Positions 1 to 6,138 of a stretch of DNA of 9,415 nucleotides are shown piece by piece. How positions within the stretch are numbered: the stretch's first letter is position 1; each line of letters begins with the position of its first letter. A program made the translations under genes and the position numbers. The stretch is from NCBI GenBank assembly GCA_937858455.1, contig CALLYN010000085.1:1-9415 (forward strand), read 5' to 3'. This DNA is from an uncultured Kouleothrix sp. GTDB lineage: Bacteria > Chloroflexota > Chloroflexia > Chloroflexales > Roseiflexaceae. The notes beneath the pieces are model-generated. The model was given only the letters and a program-made list of their open reading frames with translations, was not told the DNA's origin and did not search any database.

Positions 1-32
1 CGGGTGGCGGCCACATTCGTGGCCGCCACCCG
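1..32 (-). terminator. Strong hairpin, probable transcription terminator of the ferric reductase operon
   Basis: A perfect 14-bp inverted repeat (CGGGTGGCGGCCAC and its complement) with a 4-nt loop occupies the first 32 bases. It lies 24 bp beyond the stop codon of the ferric-reductase-like gene, read on the minus strand. The GC-rich stem and its position just after an operon fit an intrinsic terminator. The T-run that would confirm this lies outside the window, so it could instead be a plain 3' stabilising stem or a bidirectional structure. Confidence 0.6.
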
Positions 33-56
33 CCAGAAAGAGTGAGTATTTGCCGG

Positions 57-824
57 CTACTGTGCCAGGCGAGCCGGGCCGGCCGCGCCGCGCGGGCCTC
101 TCAGAACGCGGTACAGTGTCAGCCCAACCAGCAGCAGCGCGCTGAGCACGTACAGGCTGTTGGCCCAGCCGGCCGCGCTGTCGGTGCCGCTCCAGACGCC
201 GTGCGCCAATGCCAGGGCAAACGCGGCAAAGCTGAGGTAATGGATCGCTCGCCACAGCCGCGTGCTGATCCAGCGCCGCACGTAGAAGGTAAATGTCACC
301 AGCACGGTCAGGTAGAAGCTGATCTGCCCGATGCCGACCCACAATGGGCGGTAGCTGGTGTTGGCAAATGGGATCAGGATCTGGGCCAGCGAGTAGCCAA
401 TGTAGCGATCGGCCAGCAGCGTGAGCGCGTGGATCGCCGCGAAGCCTACCCCCAGCAGGCTGGCGTGCTCGTGCAGGTCGCCCAGCGTCGGGCCGCCCGG
501 CCAGGCGCGGGCCATGCGGTTGGTGATCGCCAGGCCTAGCGCCATCGACCACCACAGCAGCACGTACGACACCATGGCGCTGGCGCGCGTCAGGTACCAG
601 GCGCTATGCTGGCTCAGCAGCACCGCGCCAAGTGCGCCAGCGCCACGTGCTAGCAAGAGCACGCCTATCGCCCCCAGCATCAGGACGCCAACCAGCAACG
701 CCACCAGGATCGGGATGATCGCCAGCAGCAGCCGGTCAAGCGGGTCGGCTGCGGGCGCGGCGAGCGACTGTGGTTCGGCAGGCGCGGGCGGCTGGATCGA
801 GCGGCTCGGCAGGGTCGATTTCAC
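57..824 (-). CDS. Ferric reductase-like transmembrane protein (haem b membrane electron carrier)
   Basis: This 255-residue membrane protein probably passes electrons across the cytoplasmic membrane through haem b. After a proline/alanine-rich N-terminus there are about six hydrophobic helices, near residues 33-59, 79-102, 118-138, 162-182, 192-210 and 222-240. Histidines sit in pairs one helix face apart: H118/H120 with H132 in helix 3, and H195 with H208 in helix 5. This is the haem-ligand spacing of the ferric reductase/YedZ (MsrQ)/NADPH-oxidase superfamily. There is no C-terminal FAD/NAD(P)H domain, so another protein must supply electrons. The start is GTG with GGAGG 7 nt upstream. It overlaps the ApbE stop codon by 4 bp (GTGA), implying translational coupling. 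A flavin-linked role with ApbE is likely. MsrQ is an alternative, but no MsrP gene is nearby. Confidence 0.85.
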   Translation of the reverse strand: MKSTLPSRSIQPPAPAEPQSLAAPAADPLDRLLLAIIPILVALLVGVLMLGAIGVLLLARGAGALGAVLLSQHSAWYLTRASAMVSYVLLWWSMALGLAITNRMARAWPGGPTLGDLHEHASLLGVGFAAIHALTLLADRYIGYSLAQILIPFANTSYRPLWVGIGQISFYLTVLVTFTFYVRRWISTRLWRAIHYLSFAAFALALAHGVWSGTDSAAGWANSLYVLSALLLVGLTLYRVLRGPRGAAGPARLAQ

Positions 825-1792
825 CTTTGTTCCTCCGCTGGGGCTATGCGGGCGGCATGGTAGGCGATGCTGCCGGGCTCAAGGTAGCCGGGCATGCGCT
901 GGCTCAGCAGAACGCGGCCGTCGCCAAGCACCAGCAAGCCGGCTAGCTCGGGGCGCGCGTCGATCCAGGCGAGCCCGCGCGCGCCCCCTAGGATGCACGC
1001 GACCTTCGCGGCTGTTTCGGCGGCAGTGCAGTTGGGCGCCACGACAGTGGCCGAGAGCACATCGGTGACGGCCGGGCTGCCGGTGCGCGGGTCGATAATG
1101 TGGTGCTGCTCGTGCTCGCCTTGGCGCCAGCGGCGATAGTCGCGGCCCGAGGTGGCCACCGCGCCGCGCGGTAGCAGCAGTGTGCCGAGCGAGCTCTCGG
1201 CGGCAAGCGGGTTGGCCACCGCGATCGGCCAGGGCGAGCCATCGGCCATCGGGCCGCTCACGGCGATGTCGCCGCCGGCATCGACAAGCGCCGGGCCGGC
1301 GGATCGCAGGCGCCGCGCGGCTTGCTCGGCCGACCAGCCCTTCGCCACGCCGCCGAGGTCGAGGCGCATGGTGGCGGGAAGCGTGACGATACGCGAGCGT
1401 GCGTCGAGCCGGATCGTTCGCCAGTCGGTGGGGGCGGGCGGCGCGACGCTGTTCAGTGCCGCGCCGGCCTCGCGGCCGAGCGTGTCGAACGAGCGATCGT
1501 AGCCGGCGGCCTCGAGCGCGGCCAGCAGGGTTGGCCGCACCAGCCCATCGCTCTGGTGCGCGGCGGCGAGCGCCTGCTGAAGAACCTGCCAGAGCGTTGC
1601 GCTCACGCGCATGGCCCGGCCGGCGCCGTTCAGGCGCGCAAGCTCGCTGTCGGCGCGAAAGCGGCTGAGCACCTGCTCCCACTCGGCGAACCAGCCGGGC
1701 ACCGCAGCCAGGCGCGCCTCGGCGGCGGGGCCTTCGGCGTCTACCACTGCCAACATGTGGCAGCCCATCGCTTGGAATTCACGTTGCTGCAC
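821..1792 (-). CDS. apbE: FAD:protein FMN transferase (ApbE family)
   Basis: ApbE enzymes cleave FAD and attach FMN covalently to a threonine or serine of a target protein, with a divalent metal. Over 323 residues the family landmarks appear in order: SRFRADSELARLN (43-55, FAD site), LDLGGVAKG (144-152), DAGGDI (171-176), ATSGRDYRRW (213-222) and HHIIDPRTG (230-238). In the C-terminal metal-site helix (AETAAK, 258-263) the Asp and Thr seen in classical ApbE are replaced by Glu259 and Lys263. I see no signal peptide or lipobox, so the enzyme appears cytoplasmic unless the start is wrong. The start is GTG with GAGG 6 nt upstream. The gene begins 7 bp after the small membrane protein and overlaps the ferric reductase gene. 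A protein with a recognisable FMN-binding domain is not encoded in this window. Confidence 0.93.
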   Translation of the reverse strand: MQQREFQAMGCHMLAVVDAEGPAAEARLAAVPGWFAEWEQVLSRFRADSELARLNGAGRAMRVSATLWQVLQQALAAAHQSDGLVRPTLLAALEAAGYDRSFDTLGREAGAALNSVAPPAPTDWRTIRLDARSRIVTLPATMRLDLGGVAKGWSAEQAARRLRSAGPALVDAGGDIAVSGPMADGSPWPIAVANPLAAESSLGTLLLPRGAVATSGRDYRRWRQGEHEQHHIIDPRTGSPAVTDVLSATVVAPNCTAAETAAKVACILGGARGLAWIDARPELAGLLVLGDGRVLLSQRMPGYLEPGSIAYHAARIAPAEEQR

Positions 1793-1799
1793 GGCGGCC

Positions 1800-2147
1800 T
1801 CAGCGCGACGAATGAGTGCGGGTAATTGGCCGGCGGTATGTGCTGCCCTGGTTCGGGAAAGCCTGCGGCGCCGTGCCGCCGATCTGCGGCGCGGGCGAGC
1901 TATTGCCGCCGGTGCCGTAGGGGTTCTGGCCGCCTGGCAGGCGCTGGCGGCGCGTATGCGGTTGGGCGAATGCGCCTGGCTGGGCCGGCGCCTGGGCTAC
2001 CGGCTGTGCCTGCGCGCTGGCGCTCGGCTGGTCGGCTAGGCCGAACGCGGCCCACCCGCCGAGGGTCGCCACCACCGCCGCAGTTGCCACCGACGACTTG
2101 AGGCTTGCGCGGAGCACCTGATTACCAAAAGAAGTGCGACGAGCCAT
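1800..2147 (-). CDS. Small membrane-anchored Pro/Gln/Ala-rich protein of unknown function
   Basis: This 115-residue protein matches no family I recognise. Residues 1-18 are basic (MARRTSFGNQVLRASLKSS), followed by one hydrophobic helix at about 19-37. After that comes a low-complexity tail rich in P, Q, A, G and S, ending in an Arg-rich stretch. This is the layout of a single-pass protein anchored by its N-terminus, or an uncleaved or cleaved signal sequence, with a disordered extracytoplasmic tail. The ATG start has AGGAG 8 nt upstream. The gene is first in the unit with apbE (7-bp gap) and the ferric reductase gene, and sits just behind the response-regulator-type repeat. The position suggests an accessory or scaffold role in that redox module, but no function can be assigned. 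No FMN-binding domain or clear flavinylation motif is present. Confidence 0.7.
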   Translation of the reverse strand: MARRTSFGNQVLRASLKSSVATAAVVATLGGWAAFGLADQPSASAQAQPVAQAPAQPGAFAQPHTRRQRLPGGQNPYGTGGNSSPAPQIGGTAPQAFPNQGSTYRRPITRTHSSR

Positions 2148-2207
2148 CGCTTCTGCTCCTATGCTGCGAGTTCACCACGCTGCGGTTCTCGCGCAACGCT
2201 GCTGGAT

Positions 2208-2241
2208 AGGATACTGCCAGAAGCTAAGAAACGTCTAAGAA
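2208..2241 (-). promoter_or_regulatory. Candidate activated promoter with OmpR/PhoB-type direct repeat
   Basis: Two identical 7-bp half sites, CTAAGAA on the plus strand (TTCTTAG on the coding strand), lie at 2224-2230 and 2235-2241. They are separated by ACGT, giving an 11-bp period. Ten bases downstream on the coding strand is a -10-like hexamer TATCCT (2208-2213), with no good -35 box. Tandem 7+4 repeats ending about 10 bp from the -10 are the arrangement used by OmpR/PhoB-family activators replacing a -35 element. The site would drive the small membrane protein-apbE-ferric reductase unit. The regulator is unknown. Confidence 0.55.
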
Positions 2242-2285
2242 GCCGGCCAGGTTAGATGAGGCATTGGTGAGAGCAGGGCGCGCTG

Positions 2286-2804
2286 CTAGGGCGACCATTG
2301 GCGCTCCACCGCGCGCTTAGCCCAGCCGTGATGCGCGTGCCACGCGGCATATACCGTGCGCGCCCAGGCTTCGGTCAGTGCGAGGTACTCGGCCGGGTCG
2401 GTGGCGCGCGCCACATCGGCAACTGTCAGGGCGCCGCGCGCCGTAGGTGCGGCCAATTCCACAACCTCGCCGCGCCGGGCACGCCGCCACCAGGGCGGGC
2501 CGCTGGGCGCATTCGTATCGCCGCCAAACTCGAATACCCAGCACAGCCAGACCAGGTGTGCGGCATTGTTTGTCTTCCCATGAATCTCGGGGTGCTGAAG
2601 CGTGTGGGCGTTCAGCCGGTAGATGCCGGCGGCTGGCGGCGCGCCCAGCGCTGGCCCGGCTACTGCGACTTCGCTGAAGAGCTTGTAGCAGCCCTGCACA
2701 CCATCGGGCACGCGCGCGCCGCAGCAGCAGCATATGTCGGGCGCATGCCCGGCGCTAACCCACGCAGCCTGAAGCGCGATTGCCTGCTCGTAGGTTGTCT
2801 TCAT
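2286..2804 (-). CDS. DUF5946 family protein, probable metal-binding, function unknown
   Basis: The 172-residue product resembles the DUF5946 family, whose role is unknown. A Cys-rich start, CCCCGARVPD (25-34), is followed by GCYKLFSEV (38-46), the family-like block YRLNAHTLQHPEIHG (62-76) and a hydrophobic helix around 81-92. The C-terminal helix contains WHAHHGW (155-161). Cys25/Cys28 with the conserved histidines (67, 71, 83) could bind a metal, but this is inference. I chose the ATG with AGGTGG 7 nt upstream. An in-frame ATG ten codons earlier (2832-2834) has no comparable ribosome site and lies against the palindromic element. The gene stands alone between the catabolic genes and the redox unit, transcribed in the same direction as both, and appears to share no operon with the latter because that has its own promoter signals. 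Confidence 0.75.
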   Translation of the reverse strand: MKTTYEQAIALQAAWVSAGHAPDICCCCGARVPDGVQGCYKLFSEVAVAGPALGAPPAAGIYRLNAHTLQHPEIHGKTNNAAHLVWLCWVFEFGGDTNAPSGPPWWRRARRGEVVELAAPTARGALTVADVARATDPAEYLALTEAWARTVYAAWHAHHGWAKRAVERQWSP

Positions 2805-2851
2805 TGGCGCGCCACCTGCTGTGTAGTGCCACATCCGGCTTTATGTTGGGG

Positions 2852-2914
2852 TTCGGGGGCGGCTTCGCCACCCCCGAAATTTCTTTTTGCGAAGCCAGGC
2901 AGGGCATCGCAAAA
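2852..2914. repeat. Composite palindromic intergenic element (terminator-like on the plus strand)
   Basis: Arm TTCGGGGG (2852-2859) pairs with CCCCCGAA (2871-2878), with GGC/GCC pairing inside. A T-rich run, ATTTCTTTTT (2879-2888), follows on the plus strand. Next to it, TTTTGCGA (2885-2892) pairs with TCGCAAAA (2907-2914). In addition GGCTTCGC (2861-2868) can pair with GCGAAGCC (2889-2896), so at least two mutually exclusive folds exist. It lies 24 bp after the homogentisate dioxygenase stop codon. The T-run is on the wrong strand for terminating that gene, so a dispersed repeat (REP-like) is as likely as a terminator. Confidence 0.55.
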
Positions 2915-2938
2915 GCGAGCGATCAAACGGAGTTAACG

Positions 2939-4105
2939 CTAGCTGCCGTCGCCTGCAAGCCACGAGCGCATATACTCGGGTTTCTCCAGCTCAAGCGCCA
3001 CAGGCGTGACGTGCAGCGGGTGGAATGTGTCGACCATCACCGCCAGCTCGGCCGTCTGCTTCGCGCCGATCGACGCCTCGGTGGCGCCGGGCTGCGGCCC
3101 ATGCGGTAGGCCGCTGGGGTGCAGCGTGATGTCGTACTTCTCGATGCCCTTGCGCGACATGAAGTTGCCGTCGCAGTAGTATATCACTTCGTCGGAGTTC
3201 ACGTTCGAGTGGTTGTAGGGCGCTGGAATGGCCTCGGGGTGGTAGTCGAACAGGCGCGGCACAAACGAGCAGACCACGAAATTCGGCCCGGCGAATGTCT
3301 GGTGCACCGGCGGCGGCTGGTGAACGCGCCCGGTGATCGGCTCGAAATCGTGAATGCTGAAGGCGTAGGGGAACAGGTAGCCGTCCCAGCCCACCACGTC
3401 GAAAGGGTGGTAGTCGAGGGTATGGCGGGTGAGCGCGTCGCGCACCTTGATGCGCAGCTCGAATTCGCCGCGCTCGGTGTGGGTTTCGAGCTCGGAGGGC
3501 GCGCGGAAGTCGCGCTCGCAGAATGGCGCGTGCTCGAGCAGCTGGCCGAACTCGTTGCGGTAGCGCCGTGGCGTATGCACCTCGCCACGCGCCTCGATCA
3601 CGAAGAAGCGCGCCGGCTGCTCGGCTAGCTCGATCTGCCACGTGGTGCCGAACGGTATCACTAGGTAGTCGCCTGGGCCAAATGCCAGCCGGCCGAACTG
3701 CGAGCGCAGCACGCCGCTGCCCTCGTGCGCGAACCAGACCTCGTAGGCCTGCGCGTTGCGGTAGAAGTAGCCCATGCTGCGCGTCGCTACGCTGACGCCG
3801 AGCGTTACGTCGGCGTTGCCCAGCAGCGTCTGCCGCGCGCCCACCGGGTCGTCGCCGGCTGGCACGGCGGCGGTGCCGAAGGCGCGGTGGCGCAGCGCGC
3901 CGAACTCGGTGTAGCTGCTGGCGGCGGGGCCAAGCGCCTCGGCGCGCAGCACGCGCGGCGGCAAAAAGTGATGATACAGCAGCGACTGCACGCCGTGAAA
4001 CCCCTCGAGCCCCATCACTTCCTCGCGGAACAGCCCGCCGTCGGGCTTGCGAAACTGCGTGTGGCGCTTGTGCGGTATCGCGCCGAGCCGATGGTAGAAT
4101 GGCAT
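2939..4105 (-). CDS. hmgA: Homogentisate 1,2-dioxygenase
   Basis: This enzyme opens the ring of homogentisate with O2, giving maleylacetoacetate, using a mononuclear non-haem iron in the cytosol. The 388-residue product has the cupin-like family signature in its second half: DVVGWDGYLFPYAF (236-249), a conserved VHQPPPVHQTF (261-271), and the iron ligands H299 and E306 in HSNVNSDE and H335 in LPHGP, with H329 six residues before. It is shorter than the ~440-residue Pseudomonas and animal enzymes, matching the compact form seen in several other bacterial phyla. The reading frame stays open far upstream, through the neighbouring gene. The true start is the ATG at 4103-4105, with AAAGGAG 6 nt upstream and the family's MPFYHRLG-type N-terminus. 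It follows the HPPD gene by 83 bp and uses its product, so the two are probably co-transcribed. Confidence 0.95.
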   Translation of the reverse strand: MPFYHRLGAIPHKRHTQFRKPDGGLFREEVMGLEGFHGVQSLLYHHFLPPRVLRAEALGPAASSYTEFGALRHRAFGTAAVPAGDDPVGARQTLLGNADVTLGVSVATRSMGYFYRNAQAYEVWFAHEGSGVLRSQFGRLAFGPGDYLVIPFGTTWQIELAEQPARFFVIEARGEVHTPRRYRNEFGQLLEHAPFCERDFRAPSELETHTERGEFELRIKVRDALTRHTLDYHPFDVVGWDGYLFPYAFSIHDFEPITGRVHQPPPVHQTFAGPNFVVCSFVPRLFDYHPEAIPAPYNHSNVNSDEVIYYCDGNFMSRKGIEKYDITLHPSGLPHGPQPGATEASIGAKQTAELAVMVDTFHPLHVTPVALELEKPEYMRSWLAGDGS

Positions 4106-4122
4106 GGCTCTCCTTTCTGCCG

Positions 4123-4141
4123 GCGCCCCACCGCGGGGCGC
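4123..4141 (-). other. Intercistronic hairpin between HPPD and homogentisate dioxygenase genes
   Basis: GCGCCCC (4123-4129) and GGGGCGC (4135-4141) form a 7-bp GC stem with a 5-nt loop in the 83-bp gap between the two catabolic genes. No T-run follows on the minus strand, so it is not a classical terminator. It could be an RNA-processing or stabilising stem that sets the ratio of the two messages. Confidence 0.35.
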
Positions 4142-4188
4142 AGTGCGATTGAGAACGAGCTGCTGCTCGCACAGAGCGCGGGCCGCCG

Positions 4189-5289
4189 CTAGAGGTTGCC
4201 GCGCAGCGCCTGCTCGCGCTCGAGCGCCTCGAACAGCGCCTTGAAGTTGCCCTTGCCGAAGCTGCGGCTGCCGCGCCGCTGAATGATCTCGAGAAACACG
4301 GTCGGCCGATCCTGCAGCGGCTGGCTGAAGATCTGCAGCAGGTAGCCCTCGTCGTCGCGATCGACCAGGATGCCGCGCTGCGCCAGCGCCCGCAGGTCTT
4401 CTTTGATCGGGCCGACGCGCGCGGGCAGCTCGTCGTAGTACGAGTCGGGGACGCGCAGAAAGCTGATGCCGGCGGCGCACAGCGCGTCGACGCTGGCGAT
4501 GATGTCGGCGCTGGCCAGCGCGATATGCTGCGCGCCAGGGCCGCCGTAGAACTCCAGGTACTCGTCGATCTGGCTCTTCTTGCGCCCCTCGGCCGGCTCG
4601 TTGATCGGGAACTTGATCTTGCCGCTGCCGTCGGCCATTACCTTGCTCATCAGCGCCGAGTACTCGGTGCTGATATCCTGGTCGTCGAAGTGCAGCAGCT
4701 GCTCGAAGCCGAGAATGCGGGCGTAGAACGCCACCCACTCGTTCATCTTGCCCAGCTCGACATTGCCGACAATGTGGTCGATCGCGGCGATGCCGGTTTC
4801 GGGCGCGGGCGCCGGGTTCTCGATCCGGCGGTAGCCGGGCATAAACGGGCCTTCGTAGCCGTCGCGCTCGACGAAGCTGTGGATGGTGTCGCCATAGGTG
4901 GCGATGCTGGCCTTCACCACCCGGCCGTGCGCGTCTTCCAGCACCGTGGGCGGCTGGACGCCGCGCGCGCCACGGCGCAGCGCCTCGGCGTAGGCCGCCG
5001 CTGCGTCGGCCACGCGCAGCGCGATGTCTTTCACGCCATCGCCGTGGCGCGCGATATGCTGCGCGATCGGGTGGGTGGGGTCGGGCCGCAGCGGCGCGCT
5101 CAGCACGAAGCGCACATTGCGCCGCTGAAGCACATACGAGGCCCGGTCGCGCACGCCGGTTTCGAGCCCGGCGTAGGCGATCGGCTGCAGGCCCAGCGTG
5201 GCGCGGTAGAAGTGCGCGGCCTGGCGTGCGTTGCCGACATAGAACTCGACATAATCAATGGCCTGAAGATCGAGGGGATCGTGGCTCAT
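4189..5289 (-). CDS. hppD: 4-hydroxyphenylpyruvate dioxygenase
   Basis: HPPD converts 4-hydroxyphenylpyruvate and O2 to homogentisate and CO2 with a non-haem Fe(II), the second step of tyrosine breakdown. The 366-residue product has the two vicinal-oxygen-chelate domains of the family, N-terminal from about residue 10 to 155 and catalytic from about 167 to 350. The iron triad is visible: H172 in DHIVGNV, H255 in GPGAQHIAL and E334 in FLEIIQRRG. The C-terminal gate motif FGKGNFKALFEA (344-355) is intact. The ATG start has GGAGG 5 nt upstream. It is the first gene of a two-gene set with homogentisate dioxygenase, which uses its product. The aminotransferase before it and the isomerase and fumarylacetoacetase after it are not in the window. 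The homogentisate could also feed prenylquinone synthesis in some organisms, but the dioxygenase next door argues for catabolism. Confidence 0.96.
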   Translation of the reverse strand: MSHDPLDLQAIDYVEFYVGNARQAAHFYRATLGLQPIAYAGLETGVRDRASYVLQRRNVRFVLSAPLRPDPTHPIAQHIARHGDGVKDIALRVADAAAAYAEALRRGARGVQPPTVLEDAHGRVVKASIATYGDTIHSFVERDGYEGPFMPGYRRIENPAPAPETGIAAIDHIVGNVELGKMNEWVAFYARILGFEQLLHFDDQDISTEYSALMSKVMADGSGKIKFPINEPAEGRKKSQIDEYLEFYGGPGAQHIALASADIIASVDALCAAGISFLRVPDSYYDELPARVGPIKEDLRALAQRGILVDRDDEGYLLQIFSQPLQDRPTVFLEIIQRRGSRSFGKGNFKALFEALEREQALRGNL

Positions 5290-5397
5290 AGCGCCTCCAT
5301 TTCTGCCGTTGTGGCGCGCATCATCGCGCGGCCGGTCGTTGCCGGGTGAGCAATGGAATGCTGTGGTCGAGGCCGATTCTTTGAGAAATTAGGTACA

Positions 5398-5406
5398 AGT
5401 TTAGCA
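5398..5406 (-). promoter_or_regulatory. Candidate extended -10 promoter for the HPPD-HGD pair
   Basis: On the minus strand TGCTAAACT reads as TG-n-TAAACT, an extended -10 element. No convincing -35 box lies 16-18 bp further upstream. Transcription would begin near 5391, leaving a leader of about 100 nt that contains a short GC hairpin (CGCGC 5315-5319 with GCGCG 5326-5330). Base-pattern evidence only. Confidence 0.3.
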
Positions 5407-5491
5407 GCATAGCCGGCCGATGAACAGGGCAACTGGAAGCCGCTGCGAGCAATCGAGCGCGGGTTTGAAAGTAATTTGGGCGTCCGGCATT

Positions 5492-5503
5492 GATTTCGAA
5501 ATC
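5492..5503. promoter_or_regulatory. 12-bp perfect palindrome in divergent intergenic region (possible operator)
   Basis: GATTTCGAAATC is a perfect 12-bp dyad in the 288-bp region between the divergent HPPD and DinB-family genes. It sits about 32 bp upstream of the candidate -10 element of the DinB gene and about 90 bp upstream of that proposed for HPPD. A dimeric repressor or activator site is plausible. The rest of the region shows no open reading frame with a ribosome site and no RNA gene. Confidence 0.35.
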
Positions 5504-5534
5504 GGCTGCTGGCCGACATTGTGCGGCTATTCGG

Positions 5535-5543
5535 TGATAGAAT
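5535..5543 (+). promoter_or_regulatory. Candidate extended -10 promoter for the DinB-kinase-glycosylase set
   Basis: TGATAGAAT (TG-n-TAGAAT) is a good extended -10 element 34 bp before the DinB-family start codon. A partial -35, CCGACA (5513-5518), lies 19 bp upstream. The predicted leader is under 30 nt. Downstream, AGAGGAG serves as the ribosome site. Confidence 0.45.
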
Positions 5544-5577
5544 ACCGGCAGCGTCATCGAAACGAAAAGAGGAGCGT

Positions 5578-6096
5578 ATGAGCGATGCCCTAGCCCGTAT
5601 TCGAGCGATTCTCGAGACCACGCCGCTGCGCTGGAGCCAGCTGGCGGCGACGGTGGACGCCGAGCTGCTGGCCGAGCGCCCCGCCGCCGGCGAGTGGTCG
5701 GCGCTGGAGTGCCTCGAGCACCTGCTCGATACCGAGCGGCTGGTCTTCCCGGTGCGGCTGGCGGCGTTGCGCGACGGGCGCGATATCCCGGCGTTCGACC
5801 CAGGCACGCAGGGCACGCAGGGCGCGGCGAGCCGCCAGCCTGCGGAGCTGGCCGCCAGCTTTGCCGAGCTGCGGGCCGCCAACCTTGCCGCGCTGGCGAC
5901 GGTGAACGAGGCAATGTTCGCCAACCAGGGCATCCACAGCGAGCTTGGCCCGGTGACGCTCGGCCAGCTGCTGCACGAGTGGGCCACGCACGATCTCGAC
6001 CATACCATCCAGGCCGAGCGCGCGCTGATACAGCCATTTCTTCGCGGCTGCGGCCCCTGGCATATCTACTTCACCGCGAACCGGATCGAGGCATAG
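5578..6096 (+). CDS. DinB family protein (DinB_2 four-helix metal-binding domain)
   Basis: The 172-residue product is a DinB_2/DfrB-like four-helix-bundle protein. The family's metal-binding histidine triad is visible: H48 in ECLEHLLDTE, and H138 and H142 in HEWATHDLDHTIQ. W40 in the GEWSALECLEHL block is also typical. Relatives bind Zn or Ni, and some are thiol-dependent S-transferases or are induced by DNA damage. The substrate here is unknown. A direct 9-bp duplication gives a GTQGTQ repeat (residues 76-81) in the loop after helix 2. The ATG has AGAGGAG with only 3 nt spacing. It is first in a plus-strand set, 42 bp before a histidine kinase. Function cannot be stated beyond a likely cytosolic metal-binding enzyme. 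Confidence 0.85.
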   Translation: MSDALARIRAILETTPLRWSQLAATVDAELLAERPAAGEWSALECLEHLLDTERLVFPVRLAALRDGRDIPAFDPGTQGTQGAASRQPAELAASFAELRAANLAALATVNEAMFANQGIHSELGPVTLGQLLHEWATHDLDHTIQAERALIQPFLRGCGPWHIYFTANRIEA

Positions 6097-6138
6097 CATA
6101 CGCTGGTGCGGCCCGAGCGCGCCGGTAAAAGGAAACCC

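Noticed and set aside
42..539. Plus-strand open frame opposite the ferric reductase gene
   Set aside because: It has no ribosome site and no domain. The opposite frame encodes membrane helices with haem-ligand histidines.
2013..2033. Possible flavinylation motif (DQPSASA) in the small membrane protein
   Set aside because: It lacks the Gly-Ala core of the known ApbE acceptor motif and there is no FMN-binding domain around it. Kept only as a remark in the redox-unit finding.
2852..2888. Intrinsic terminator for the homogentisate dioxygenase gene
   Set aside because: The T-run follows the stem on the plus strand, while the gene is on the minus strand, where no T-run follows the stem.
4106..4738. 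Upstream extension of the homogentisate dioxygenase reading frame
   Set aside because: The frame stays open through the HPPD gene, but the extra part is Arg-rich nonsense. The family N-terminus and a strong ribosome site place the start at 4105.
4525..5349. Long plus-strand open frame (274 codons) opposite the HPPD gene
   Set aside because: It is an antisense shadow of a clearly recognised HPPD gene; such frames are common in GC-rich DNA. It has no family resemblance, and its predicted protein shows only composition bias.
5286..6008. Minus-strand open frame (240 codons) opposite the DinB-family gene
   Set aside because: It is Ser/Ala/Arg-rich with no recognisable domain, and lies over a convincing DinB gene and the divergent intergenic region.
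6106..6138. GTG start 11 codons upstream for the histidine kinase
   Set aside because: No ribosome site precedes it, whereas AAAAGGA precedes the ATG at 6139.
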